From a virus, in the IMG/VR virus record IMGVR_UViG_3300020052_000004, positions 1 to 64,000 of that record: a DNA stretch of 64,000 nt. The stretch is one strand, 5' to 3'. Position numbers and translations under genes: made by a program. The notes under the pieces are model-generated. The model saw only the letters and a program-made list of their open reading frames with translations, searched no databases and was not told the DNA's origin. Below are positions 43,255 through 51,789 of the stretch, in pieces. The number at the start of each line of letters is the position of its first letter. The first letter of the stretch is position 1.

Positions 43255-44205
43255 ATGAAAAACTTTATAGACTTTTTAACTGAAGCCTCTGGTAGTTCTT
43301 CTAATGAACACTTTGGCGTTGCATATGAAACTGCAACAGCGATGCATTTGCATCATATGACTGGTTCTAAGACTAACAACGATCCAGAACATAAAAAACG
43401 AATGCAAGAGATTGGATCGAAGGGTAAAGCTGCTTTTGACAAGCTTCCTGATCATCTAAAGAGTCGTGCTTTGCAATCAGCTAAAGCATCCGCCGAGTCT
43501 TATATTGAAAGTCTTAAAAAGAATCACAAGATTAATCCTGCTGATATTCATGAAGTTCATCATACTTCAAAGGGAATCGATCATTTGATTAATGCTAAAG
43601 CTGATCGTATTCAAAACCCGCATGACGTTGTTGTTAAGACTAAAGATGGAAAACTACATGGAGCGTCTTTAAAGGCAACGCAAGGTACTCTAAGTAATAA
43701 CGGTATCGGTACTTTCGACAGTCAGAATAAAGGTCATATTAAAACTGAGGTTGGCTCTATATGGGCAAAAGGTAAAAAGAAAGCCGGCTTAGAAGGCAAG
43801 AGCGGAGCAGAAATTAAAGCCGTACGTAATGATCCTAAAGTAAAAGCTGCAAATAAAGAAACACAGGCAGAGGCTGCAGCACACCATAGTAAACAGTTCA
43901 ACAAGGCTTCTATTGAAGATCAACGTAAGCATCTACGTTATATTATGAAATCTGAAAAACCTGCAGTACCATATGACTACGTCAATGGAGAAAAGAACAA
44001 GTCAGTTCCTAGCCATCAACTTGATCACGCTCAAGCTATTGAGAAGTCTAAGAAGTTTGAAATGCGTCATACCGCCGGAAGTAATCTAGTTAAGATCCAC
44101 GACGACGAAGGTAGACACGTGGCAACAGTTGAACACAGACCGACTCATGGTGCATTCTCTGGAGTACAAGTTAATACTAAAATTGGTACTATGAAGGCAA
44201 GTTAA
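43255..44205 (+). CDS. Nuclease-like protein with capsid-targeting leader
   Basis: A 316-residue protein starting MKNFIDFLTEASG; LTE-A is a fitting gp21 cleavage site, so it is probably packaged in the head and ejected with DNA. NPHDVVVKTKDGKLHGASLK contains D124 and S-L-K140, a known variant of the PD-(D/E)XK core. The C-terminal half is rich in His, Lys and Asn. It starts immediately after the stop of the upstream nuclease-like gene (TAAATG). Confidence 0.5.
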   Translation: MKNFIDFLTEASGSSSNEHFGVAYETATAMHLHHMTGSKTNNDPEHKKRMQEIGSKGKAAFDKLPDHLKSRALQSAKASAESYIESLKKNHKINPADIHEVHHTSKGIDHLINAKADRIQNPHDVVVKTKDGKLHGASLKATQGTLSNNGIGTFDSQNKGHIKTEVGSIWAKGKKKAGLEGKSGAEIKAVRNDPKVKAANKETQAEAAAHHSKQFNKASIEDQRKHLRYIMKSEKPAVPYDYVNGEKNKSVPSHQLDHAQAIEKSKKFEMRHTAGSNLVKIHDDEGRHVATVEHRPTHGAFSGVQVNTKIGTMKAS

Positions 44206-44249
44206 TACTTTAGTATTATATGTACAACAAATCGAAGATATGGTATAAT
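44203..44249 (+). promoter_or_regulatory. Promoter module E
   Basis: TAATACTTTAGTATTATA, TGTACA (44221-44226), 17 bases, TGG-TATAAT (44244-44249). The ATG at 44258 is eight bases downstream. Confidence 0.75.
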
Positions 44250-44257
44250 ATTAATAT

Positions 44258-45490
44258 ATGTTAAAGCTTAAAGAATTCATCGCCGAAGAAAAGAACACCC
44301 ACATGGAACACGTTGAGGATATGATCTTCAATGAAGGAGTTGAGGGTGCACGTAAATCTATTTTATTCTTACGCGATCTTCGCGACATGTTAGCCGGCAG
44401 TTCTACATCTAAAGTTACTGCAACGGTAAAATGGGATGGTGCTCCGGCCGTTTTTGCTGGCGTAGATCCAAGAGATGGTAAATTCTTTGTTGCAAAGAAA
44501 GGCGTATTCAATAAATCGCCTAAGGTATATAAGACTGCGGCAGAAATTGATGCAGATACTTCGGGAGATCTTGCGGCAAAATTAAAGATCGCATTGATAG
44601 AATTCTCAAAGTTGGGCGTAAAAGAAGGTGTGTTCCAAGGTGATTTGATGTTCACCAAGAACGATCTTAAGAAAGAAAATATCGATGGACAGGATTATAT
44701 AACCTTCCATCCAAATACTATTGTCTATGCTGTTCCGTATAATAGTGAACTAGGCAAGAAGATTAGAGGTTCAAAGATCGGTGTTGTTTGGCATACGACG
44801 TATTCCGGAAAAACATTCGAGACTATGAAAGCAAGTTTTGGTAAAACTATAGTTGACAAGTTAAACGAGGTCCAATCCGTTTGGATGGACGATGCTAATT
44901 ATAGAGATTATTCTGGCACAGCGACGTTCACGAAAGCTGAGACAGATAGAGTCACTGCAGTTTTATCGAGTGCCGGGAAGTTATTTGGGTCAATCAGCGC
45001 GCAAACCCTAAACGCAATCTCACGAGATGCAGATCTATTAGCTGCTGTGAAGACCTACAATAACTCCAAAGTTCGTAATGCAGAAAAAATCACAAACACA
45101 AAAGCACACGTAGAAGGTCTATACCATTATATCTATGACAGGTATCAGGGTATGATTGACCGTAGAAAGACAGAAGCTGGAAAAAATAAACAAGAAGACG
45201 CTCGCAAGAAAGTTCTTCAGTTCTTTGCCCATCACGACAAGAATCAGATTGTAGCCATATTCGATTTGATGAATCTGATTGTTGAAGCCAAACAGATGAT
45301 TATCGATAAGATGAATAAAGCTGGTCACATAAATACTTTCTTAAGGACTGCAAACGGTTTTAAAGTAACTGGAGTCGAAGGATTCGTTGCAATAGACCAC
45401 CTATCTGGCGGTGCAGTTAAAATTGTAGATCGTATGGAATTTAGTAAAGCTAACTTTTCAGCTGATATTATCAAGGGATGGCAGAGATGA
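44258..45490 (+). CDS. Nucleotidyltransferase (DNA/RNA ligase-like, KxDG) protein
   Basis: A 410-residue protein. TVKWDGAPAVFAG (K58-W-D60-G61) matches motif I of the covalent nucleotidyltransferases; VFQGDLMF (about 125-132) and GGAVKIVDR near the end could be motifs III and V. A long helical insert lies between. The leader MLKLKEFIAEEKN contains IAE-E, a possible gp21 site, so it may be a virion protein. ATG 44258 lies at the expected start point of module E, implying a leaderless mRNA. T4-type gp30 ligase is not seen in the window. Confidence 0.5.
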   Translation: MLKLKEFIAEEKNTHMEHVEDMIFNEGVEGARKSILFLRDLRDMLAGSSTSKVTATVKWDGAPAVFAGVDPRDGKFFVAKKGVFNKSPKVYKTAAEIDADTSGDLAAKLKIALIEFSKLGVKEGVFQGDLMFTKNDLKKENIDGQDYITFHPNTIVYAVPYNSELGKKIRGSKIGVVWHTTYSGKTFETMKASFGKTIVDKLNEVQSVWMDDANYRDYSGTATFTKAETDRVTAVLSSAGKLFGSISAQTLNAISRDADLLAAVKTYNNSKVRNAEKITNTKAHVEGLYHYIYDRYQGMIDRRKTEAGKNKQEDARKKVLQFFAHHDKNQIVAIFDLMNLIVEAKQMIIDKMNKAGHINTFLRTANGFKVTGVEGFVAIDHLSGGAVKIVDRMEFSKANFSADIIKGWQR

Positions 45491-45747
45491 TTAGGTATGA
45501 TCAATTTAAACAAAGGCTATCTGAAGCAAAGAATCCCGATGATAAGATTGTTGCTCAATTAGAAACTTTAAGTAAAAATATTTCAAAATATGCGCACCGT
45601 TGGAATGATAATCCAAGTTCGCGTATGTATAAGTGGGTCGATACATATAACGACTTAAAAGAAAAACACAGACACGGCGCTTGGGTCACGTATTGTAAAA
45701 AACATGGATTTTCCTTAGGTCATGACGCTTACGATAACTTAGCATAG
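45487..45747 (+). CDS. Small protein with (L/I)xE leader
   Basis: An 86-residue protein starting MIRYDQFKQRLSEAKN, with LSE-A as possible gp21 site, then a helical and aromatic region (ISKYAHRWNDNPSSRMYKW). The start at 45487 is chosen for its ATGA overlap with the preceding gene; 45478 is also possible. It may be an internal head protein. Function otherwise unknown. Confidence 0.55.
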   Translation: MIRYDQFKQRLSEAKNPDDKIVAQLETLSKNISKYAHRWNDNPSSRMYKWVDTYNDLKEKHRHGAWVTYCKKHGFSLGHDAYDNLA

Positions 45748-45756
45748 GATATTACG

Positions 45757-46194
45757 ATGATTACATTTAAAGAATATTTACAAGAAGAAAAAAATGGCCT
45801 ATGGGCCAATATCCATGCTAAACGCAAACGTATTAAAGCTGGTTCCAATGAAAAGATGCGTAAGCCAGGATCTAAAGGAGCTCCGACCGATGCCGATTTT
45901 AAATCAGCAAACGAGGAATCAGAAATTGGTGAAGCGGCTATCGATGCTAAAGGGCATAAGTCTTCTACCGGTGGATTGACACAAAAAGGCGTTGATGCTT
46001 TTCGTAGAGAGAACCCAGGCAGTAAACTACAAACTGCAGTAACTACGAAACCATCTAAAATGGATCCTGATAGTAAGGATGCTAAACGTAGAAAATCTTT
46101 CTGTGCCCGTATGAGCGGCGTTGAAGGTCCTATGAAGGACGAGAACGGTAAACCAACACGTAAAGCACTTGCTCTTAAGAAGTGGAATTGTTAA
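45757..46194 (+). CDS. Basic DUF6321-type protein with (L/I)xE leader
   Basis: A 145-residue very basic protein. The leader MITFKEYLQEEKNGLW contains LQE-E. The conserved-looking end KRRKSFCARMSGVEGPMKDE ... RKALALKKWNC is that of a family widespread in T4-like cyanophages (DUF6321). The basic charge and leader suggest a DNA-associated head protein. Function unknown. The stop overlaps the next ATG (TAATG). Confidence 0.65.
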   Translation: MITFKEYLQEEKNGLWANIHAKRKRIKAGSNEKMRKPGSKGAPTDADFKSANEESEIGEAAIDAKGHKSSTGGLTQKGVDAFRRENPGSKLQTAVTTKPSKMDPDSKDAKRRKSFCARMSGVEGPMKDENGKPTRKALALKKWNC

Positions 46195-47732
46195 TGAGCG
46201 AATTAAATGACTTCTTGAAACTGATTTCTGAAGCTAAGGCCCAAGATCCTAAGCATCAGAAAATTAAAGAGATTAAGGAAACTGTTAGAGAAGACGTTAA
46301 TGACTTCTTTGCACAGTTGGCTTCTGCGTCTCCAAAACACTTTGAAATTGAAAAAGAAGAAATCGATGAGCTAGTTGAAAAAATCGAAGCTATAGAGCAG
46401 ATCGAACAAGATATTATCCAGGAAGAAATTCCAGAAATTAAAAGTGAAGCTGATAAACAGGCAGAAGTACTTAGCTTGCTTAAAAAGCAGCCTGATGCTG
46501 TACCATTCTCACAGCCCAATCCAGAACCCACATCTAAAGATATTAAAGCTATCACCGATAAAATTAAGTTCATGGAACAATGGCTAGGAAAAATAACTGC
46601 CACTGGTCCAGGTTCAGGCGAAGTTAACTTTAGATATTTGGATGACGTTGAGCGTTCAACGATGACATCTGGTAATGATAATTGGGTGCTCGAATACGAT
46701 GCTGCTTCAAAGAAAGTACAATTCACCAAAGATATTGGTCCAATAGATTCTGTTCAATTTGATGTTACTCATGAAGATGATAATACACATGGTGAGGGAA
46801 CTCTCACCTGGAATAATTTTGATCGCACATTAAATTTGCATCATAAAAACAGTGTTAGGCAACAAATTGGTCAAGAACAATATTACCCGCCAGTTAAAAA
46901 CATAACAGGTTCAACCATTACGAATGGTACGTTGGTTATGTTTGCTGGTGCAGAATCTGATAATAATGCAAGACTTCTAATTACTCCTATGATTGCCAAT
47001 GGCACGTACCCAAGTCTTTATGTTATGGGTATAACGACAGAAGACATAGTAAATGGAGAGACTGGGTTTGTAACAGCATTTGGTTACGTCAATGATGTTG
47101 ACACTTCCATGTGGGAAGAAGGGGATATTCTTTATGCAAATCCTTTAGTTCCAGGTGGTTTAACAAATATAAAGCCAACAGCGCCAAATAATGTTATCCC
47201 TGTTGCAGCGGTTGTGCATAAAGATGCCGTTATTGGTCGAATCATAGTTCGTCCTACTGTCGAACAGGAGATGCAGTATGCTAGATTCTCTTCAGAGATC
47301 GACCAACATCCATTAACCGTCGATACTGCTTATCCAATTACATTTGGGGTTACTGACATCTCTCGTGGATTCCATGCCGATGGAGAAACTATTCCTGATT
47401 ATTCAAAGATTTATACAGAAGAATCAGGTTTCTTTAAGTTTGATGTAACTATTTCTTTGACTTCGACTAACGCGGCTGCTAAGGCATTCTATGTATGGAT
47501 GAGAAAGAACGGAGTTGACATTCCTCGTTCAGCAAAGCGTCAGTCTATAACAGGCAACGGAGTATATCAGCTTTTGGCTTATACGCTTTCAGTTAGTCTT
47601 GCAAAGGATGATTACATTCAAATCATGTATGCAGCTTCTGATACTGCTATTATAATTGATGCACCTGACGTAACAGCATTCAGTCCTGCTATTCCTTCAG
47701 CAACGATAACTTGTACACAGATAGCACTATGA
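46194..47732 (+). CDS. Virion structural protein: leader, coiled coil and C1q-like tip
   Basis: A 512-residue protein. The leader SELNDFLKLISEAKAQD includes ISE-A. Residues about 20-130 are acidic coiled coil. The middle has short domains (FRYLDDVERSTM; NITGSTITNGTLVMFAGA) often seen in T4-like fibre proteins. The last 130 residues (GFFKFDVTISLTSTN ... QLLAYTLSVSLAKDDYIQIMY) look like a C1q/TNF-type trimeric tip. It could be a head fibre or appendage. If the leader is cleaved the protein is made on the prohead. Confidence 0.6.
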   Translation: MSELNDFLKLISEAKAQDPKHQKIKEIKETVREDVNDFFAQLASASPKHFEIEKEEIDELVEKIEAIEQIEQDIIQEEIPEIKSEADKQAEVLSLLKKQPDAVPFSQPNPEPTSKDIKAITDKIKFMEQWLGKITATGPGSGEVNFRYLDDVERSTMTSGNDNWVLEYDAASKKVQFTKDIGPIDSVQFDVTHEDDNTHGEGTLTWNNFDRTLNLHHKNSVRQQIGQEQYYPPVKNITGSTITNGTLVMFAGAESDNNARLLITPMIANGTYPSLYVMGITTEDIVNGETGFVTAFGYVNDVDTSMWEEGDILYANPLVPGGLTNIKPTAPNNVIPVAAVVHKDAVIGRIIVRPTVEQEMQYARFSSEIDQHPLTVDTAYPITFGVTDISRGFHADGETIPDYSKIYTEESGFFKFDVTISLTSTNAAAKAFYVWMRKNGVDIPRSAKRQSITGNGVYQLLAYTLSVSLAKDDYIQIMYAASDTAIIIDAPDVTAFSPAIPSATITCTQIAL

Positions 47733-47744
47733 ATATTTAAGTCA

Positions 47745-47752
47745 TATAAATA
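47745..47752 (+). promoter_or_regulatory. Late promoter TATAAATA before the nucleotidyltransferase gene
   Basis: Exact late -10 box 31 bases before the ATG at 47783. Confidence 0.7.
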
Positions 47753-47782
47753 ATACATATTACTTATTATAGATGGATAAAA

Positions 47783-49426
47783 ATGAAAAGATATAAGCAA
47801 CTCATAAAAGAATTGCCGTCAAAAAAGGTTGTGTTCGCATTCGGCAGGTTTCAGCCTCCGACGAATGGTCACGCACTTTTAGTCAATGCGGTAACTAAGT
47901 TGGCATCTGCTCAGAAGGCAGATCATGTCATTTACACATCCCGTACTCAAGACAAAAAATCAAATCCACTTCCAGCTAACCGCAAGGTATATTATCTTAA
48001 GCGGATGTTTCCCCATGCCAAATTCATGGCGGCAACCGATAACATGCGCACATTCATGGAAGTGGCTGCCGAGTTATCTAAGAAGTATAAGCATCTCGTA
48101 ATGATTGCTGGCTCGGATAGAGTTGCTGAATATAAGAAACTATTAGATAAGTATAACGGAACCACATTCAACTTTGAAACTATCGAAGTTGTTTCTGCCG
48201 GAGAGCGTGATCCAGACTCGGATACTGCATCGGGAATGTCTGGTACTAAGATGCGTGAAGCTGCCAAGAAAGGTAACTTTGCCGCGTTTAAGAAAGGTCT
48301 GCCACATGGTATTACTGAGTTAGATGCTAAACGTCTAATGAATGAAATCCGTGAAGGTATGGGTATCGATGCTATTAAAGAATCTATCCAGTTCGAAAGA
48401 GATACAATTAGAGAATCATACCATTCTGGCAATATCTTCAACGTAGGAGATAAGGTACTATTTGAGGAGCAGGTATGCGAGATCGTGAAACGTGGATCTA
48501 ACCATGTTTTAATCCAATTGCAGGATGGGTCATTGGAAAGTAAATGGCTAAATCAAGTACAAGTATTTGAAGATGTGGCACAAGAAGTCACCGAGGAAAT
48601 AAACGAAATGAAATATACCGCATCTGACAAAATTAAAGTCGCAAGAGTAATTGCAATGTCTCTCGGCTTAGAAGAACCTACTAGTAATAATCCGGAACTT
48701 CTTGTCAATACTGCATTACGTAGAATCAAGAATAAGACATTTTCTGCCCGCGGAAAAGAAATCGTTGCCAACATGCTAGATGTTGCAAAAGAAGCCGGAA
48801 TCAAATATGATGAGAAGCTTGCCGTGGCATTTAAGCAATCTGAGGTAGATGAAGAAGTTGTTGGAAAGTCATTGCACTGCGGTGATAATTCAGTGCGCGT
48901 CTTGAAAATTAAGCATCATCTTGGAGAAGAAGCAGATGATGATGAAGAAGAGGAAGAAATGTCCGACGATGATTTGGATAAAGTAGCCGATTCAATGAAT
49001 GACGATCATATGCTTCACGGATATGACGACGAAGAATTAGATATCATCGATGACGAAACTGGCGAGAAGGTCGACGAACTCAAAGAAGAAACTTTGAATG
49101 AAGTATTAAGCCGTCAAGAAAGAATCAAGTCTAAGATCAGGTTTGCTCGTACCAAGAGTAAGCGTGAACGTAGATTGCGAATCGCATTAAAAACTAGATC
49201 GTCTGTTAAGAAGGTAAATACTAGAGCTAGACGATTAGCAGTTAAAGCTTTAAAGATGCGAATTGCTAAAAGACCTTTAAACAAATTGTCTGTCGGTGAA
49301 AAAGAAAGACTAGAAAAAATAGTACAAAAGCGTAAATCTGTTATCAATAGATTAGCTATGCGTATGGTACCTAAAGTACGCAAGTATGAAAACGATCGTT
49401 TGGTTCATAGTACTTATACTAAATAA
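47783..49426 (+). CDS. HxGH-type nucleotidyltransferase with basic tail
   Basis: A 547-residue protein. Residues 15-165 are a cytidylyltransferase/NMNAT-type domain: FGRFQPPTNGH (TNGH at 27-30) and SGTKMR (153-158). A small beta domain (GDKVLFEEQVCEIVKRGSN) follows, then a helical region, a very acidic stretch (about 390-435) and a highly basic C-terminus (about 440-547) that looks DNA- or head-binding. The leader MKRYKQLIKELP has IKE-L. It may transfer a nucleotide onto a cofactor such as NMN or FMN, or onto a protein; the substrate is unknown. Made late. Confidence 0.65.
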   Translation: MKRYKQLIKELPSKKVVFAFGRFQPPTNGHALLVNAVTKLASAQKADHVIYTSRTQDKKSNPLPANRKVYYLKRMFPHAKFMAATDNMRTFMEVAAELSKKYKHLVMIAGSDRVAEYKKLLDKYNGTTFNFETIEVVSAGERDPDSDTASGMSGTKMREAAKKGNFAAFKKGLPHGITELDAKRLMNEIREGMGIDAIKESIQFERDTIRESYHSGNIFNVGDKVLFEEQVCEIVKRGSNHVLIQLQDGSLESKWLNQVQVFEDVAQEVTEEINEMKYTASDKIKVARVIAMSLGLEEPTSNNPELLVNTALRRIKNKTFSARGKEIVANMLDVAKEAGIKYDEKLAVAFKQSEVDEEVVGKSLHCGDNSVRVLKIKHHLGEEADDDEEEEEMSDDDLDKVADSMNDDHMLHGYDDEELDIIDDETGEKVDELKEETLNEVLSRQERIKSKIRFARTKSKRERRLRIALKTRSSVKKVNTRARRLAVKALKMRIAKRPLNKLSVGEKERLEKIVQKRKSVINRLAMRMVPKVRKYENDRLVHSTYTK

Positions 49427-49447
49427 GTATCCAGAGATACATTATAC
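49427..49447. repeat. GTATC hairpin element, copy 3
   Basis: GTATC-CAGA-GATAC then ATTATAC, identical in core to the copies at 4994 and 15844. The minus strand reads TGGTATAATGTATC. It lies between the nucleotidyltransferase and Dps genes. Confidence 0.6.
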
Positions 49448-49483
49448 CAAACATACAGAATTAAACTTCGATCGGATTAAAAT

Positions 49484-49939
49484 ATGGACGAATTAACAAA
49501 ATCACTTAACAAATGTCTGGCAAATACGTTCATAATGTATTTCAAAACACATTCATACCATTGGAATGTGGAAGGTATTCACTTTAGTCAGTATCATAAA
49601 TTCTTCGGTGATCTATACGAAGAAGTCCATGGTGCCGTAGACACTATTGCAGAAAAGATTCGTATCGAAGGTCCATATGCTCCAATTAGTCTGAGCGAAT
49701 TGTATAATAATGCTACACTAGAAGAAGACAAAGAAAAGCCACAGACGTGTTACGCCATGGTTGTTAGCACATATGCTGCAAATGCATCTGTTATTGGTTG
49801 TTTACAAGAAGCGTTTGATATGGCTAATCAAATGAACAAACAAGGACTTGCTGATTTCTTGGCAGGTCGTTTAGATATCCATAAGAAGCACGAATGGATG
49901 CTTCGTGTTTCAATGAAGTTAAATGAAGGGGAAATGTAA
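49484..49939 (+). CDS. dps: Dps-like ferritin
   Basis: A 151-residue four-helix ferritin-fold protein with the Dps signature: HSYHWNVEGIHF, QYHKFFGDLYEEVHGAVDTIAEKI, whose His, Asp and Glu residues form the inter-subunit ferroxidase site. Dps proteins store iron, remove peroxide and some coat DNA. Position among virion genes raises the chance of a role on packaged or intracellular phage DNA. There is no capsid leader, and the ribosome site is weak. Confidence 0.85.
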   Translation: MDELTKSLNKCLANTFIMYFKTHSYHWNVEGIHFSQYHKFFGDLYEEVHGAVDTIAEKIRIEGPYAPISLSELYNNATLEEDKEKPQTCYAMVVSTYAANASVIGCLQEAFDMANQMNKQGLADFLAGRLDIHKKHEWMLRVSMKLNEGEM

Positions 49940-49940
49940 A

Positions 49941-50792
49941 ATGAATTTTAAACAATTTTCAGAACAGAAGTTAAAAGGCAATCAACATAAGCTTGATAAA
50001 AACGGCAATGGTAAACTAGATGCTGATGATTTTAAAAAATTACAAGCTGAAGAAAATGATGAAAACGCCAACGATGTAGTTGATACTTCAGATTTTAAAT
50101 TAGATAAAAACGGTAAAAAATATAAAGCCGGCAAGATCGTTTTTAAGCACGGCGAGGACGACGGCAAGAATAATATGTCTGAAGCTGCAGAAGAAATGTC
50201 TGACGCGGAAATGAAAAAACGTGAAGACTATGTCAAAGGCATGAAAAAGAATTATAAATCATTCGTTGACAAATATGGCAAAGATCGTGCAAAAAATATC
50301 ATGTATGCTACTGCTACCAAGATGGCTATGAAAGAAGATCAGGTAGAAGAAGGCTGGGATGACATGCAAAAGATGGTTAAGAAGAATGCTGAAAAGCAAA
50401 AGACTTCTACCATGACTAAGCATGATATTAAGAAAACAGACACTGGTACCGTTTATACTAAACAACGTGATCCAGATGGCATGAGCAAAGAGTTCAAGAG
50501 AGATAACTCCGAAGTTAAGCGCGGGCGTGGCCGTCCTAAAAAGAACCAATTTGCTGAAGCACTAGAATTTTTAATGGACCTTACAGAAGAGCAATTCGAC
50601 CAGGTAGTTGAAGAAGGACTCGATTCTTTCGTTGAATCATATATCGACGAAGGCAAGGGTTATGCTCCAGGTTGGATGATCAACGCCGATCCTGAGCTCA
50701 AGAAAAAATTAGATGCCAAAAAAGCTAAACAGAAAGCTATGAAAGCATCTATGGGTAATCCTAACGCTGGTAAACCAGCAAGCAATAAATAA
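49941..50792 (+). CDS. EF-hand and AT-hook containing virion-associated protein
   Basis: A 283-residue charged protein starting MNFKQFSEQKLKG. KLDKNGNGKLDADDF is a complete EF-hand loop (about 18-30). A middle segment VDKYGKDRAKNIMYATATKMA recurs in T4-like marine phage proteins. EVKRGRGRPKKN (about 193-204) is an AT-hook for the minor groove of AT-rich DNA. Lysine-rich ends. It probably binds DNA, perhaps calcium-dependently, and follows Dps by one base. The short start at 49941 is preferred over 49923, which overlaps Dps. Confidence 0.6.
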   Translation: MNFKQFSEQKLKGNQHKLDKNGNGKLDADDFKKLQAEENDENANDVVDTSDFKLDKNGKKYKAGKIVFKHGEDDGKNNMSEAAEEMSDAEMKKREDYVKGMKKNYKSFVDKYGKDRAKNIMYATATKMAMKEDQVEEGWDDMQKMVKKNAEKQKTSTMTKHDIKKTDTGTVYTKQRDPDGMSKEFKRDNSEVKRGRGRPKKNQFAEALEFLMDLTEEQFDQVVEEGLDSFVESYIDEGKGYAPGWMINADPELKKKLDAKKAKQKAMKASMGNPNAGKPASNK

Positions 50793-50820
50793 GTATAACA
50801 TTCCAAATAAGGAGAATAAA

Positions 50821-51402
50821 ATGGCACTATGGACAAATAAAGACGAGGAAGCTGGTAAGCCAAAGTACTTGTCAGACGCCGATAAGGCAAATACATACGG
50901 CGCTGATGCCGCCGAGACTGCCGCCACGCCCGGTGTGACTGCAGGTTGGGTTCTAAAAACTGAAGGTACCGGCGGTCGTGCTGGTCGTGTTACATATGAA
51001 ACAATGGTCGCAATGGGTTCAATGAGTACTGATGGTGATTCAGTACTTACTACACAGACACGCACTATTACTATTAGCGGTCAACCGGCTAATGTATCTG
51101 CCGTTCTAGGCGATGAAGAGACAGTTGCATTCTCAGTAACAGCATCAGTTTCACCTGCAAGTTCTTCAACATTAGTATACGCATGGGAATTCTCTGAAAA
51201 CGGTGGTTCTACATGGGATGATGCACAACCAGAATGGGCAACAGGATTTAATACTGCTGAAATCACCATCGCTAATGCTGATGTCGATCTAGGCGGCGGC
51301 GCTGGCGATCTAAATGGATATCAGTTCCGTTGTGTAGTTTCTACTGACGGCGCCTCTGATGTAACTTCTGATGCTGCTACACTAACTGTAGCTACACCTT
51401 AA
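50821..51402 (+). CDS. Ig-like capsid decoration protein (Hoc-like)
   Basis: A 193-residue protein. The N-terminal part (ALWTNKDEEAGKPKYLSD ... GGRAGRVTYETMVAMGSM) is a module seen in marine phage structural proteins. The C-terminal part (ITISGQPANVSAVLGDEETVAFSVTAS ... GYQFRCVVSTDG) is an immunoglobulin-like domain. It probably decorates the capsid surface. AAGGAG precedes the ATG. Confidence 0.65.
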   Translation: MALWTNKDEEAGKPKYLSDADKANTYGADAAETAATPGVTAGWVLKTEGTGGRAGRVTYETMVAMGSMSTDGDSVLTTQTRTITISGQPANVSAVLGDEETVAFSVTASVSPASSSTLVYAWEFSENGGSTWDDAQPEWATGFNTAEITIANADVDLGGGAGDLNGYQFRCVVSTDGASDVTSDAATLTVATP

Positions 51403-51432
51403 TTAAATGCGGGTTAACTACCCGCGTATATT

Positions 51433-51789
51433 ATGAATTTTAAATTGACTGATGACAACTTCATCCTGTATGCTATGAAGCACTATGATAATACACAGTG
51501 CCATAGTGTACAGGAATTTGAAGAAGATTTACGAAGGTTTCTCTATTTGAAGAAACTTTTCAGGCGGTATTCGGAGGGCGAACTTAGAGAGCGATTGATT
51601 CTAAACCATCTAATAGTATTGTATAATATTTTTGGAGAGTGTTTAAATGAAATGCTGCTATTCAAAGTCGACAAAGAACACTGGCCGGCATTAAAGACTT
51701 TCATGGTATACTTAGGTAGACTAGAAGAGTCGGAACTAACAGACGTCACTTTAGATCAGAACATAGTAAGTATATTAAGGAAAATTTAA
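51433..51789 (+). CDS. Unknown 118-residue helical protein
   Basis: NFKLTDDNFILYAMKHYDNTQCHSVQEFEEDL followed by amphipathic helices (KLFRRYSEGELRERLILNH, IVLYNIFGECLNEMLLFKV). Similar proteins are common in marine T4-like virion regions, but the function is unknown to me. Its stop overlaps the next ATG. Confidence 0.6.
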   Translation: MNFKLTDDNFILYAMKHYDNTQCHSVQEFEEDLRRFLYLKKLFRRYSEGELRERLILNHLIVLYNIFGECLNEMLLFKVDKEHWPALKTFMVYLGRLEESELTDVTLDQNIVSILRKI

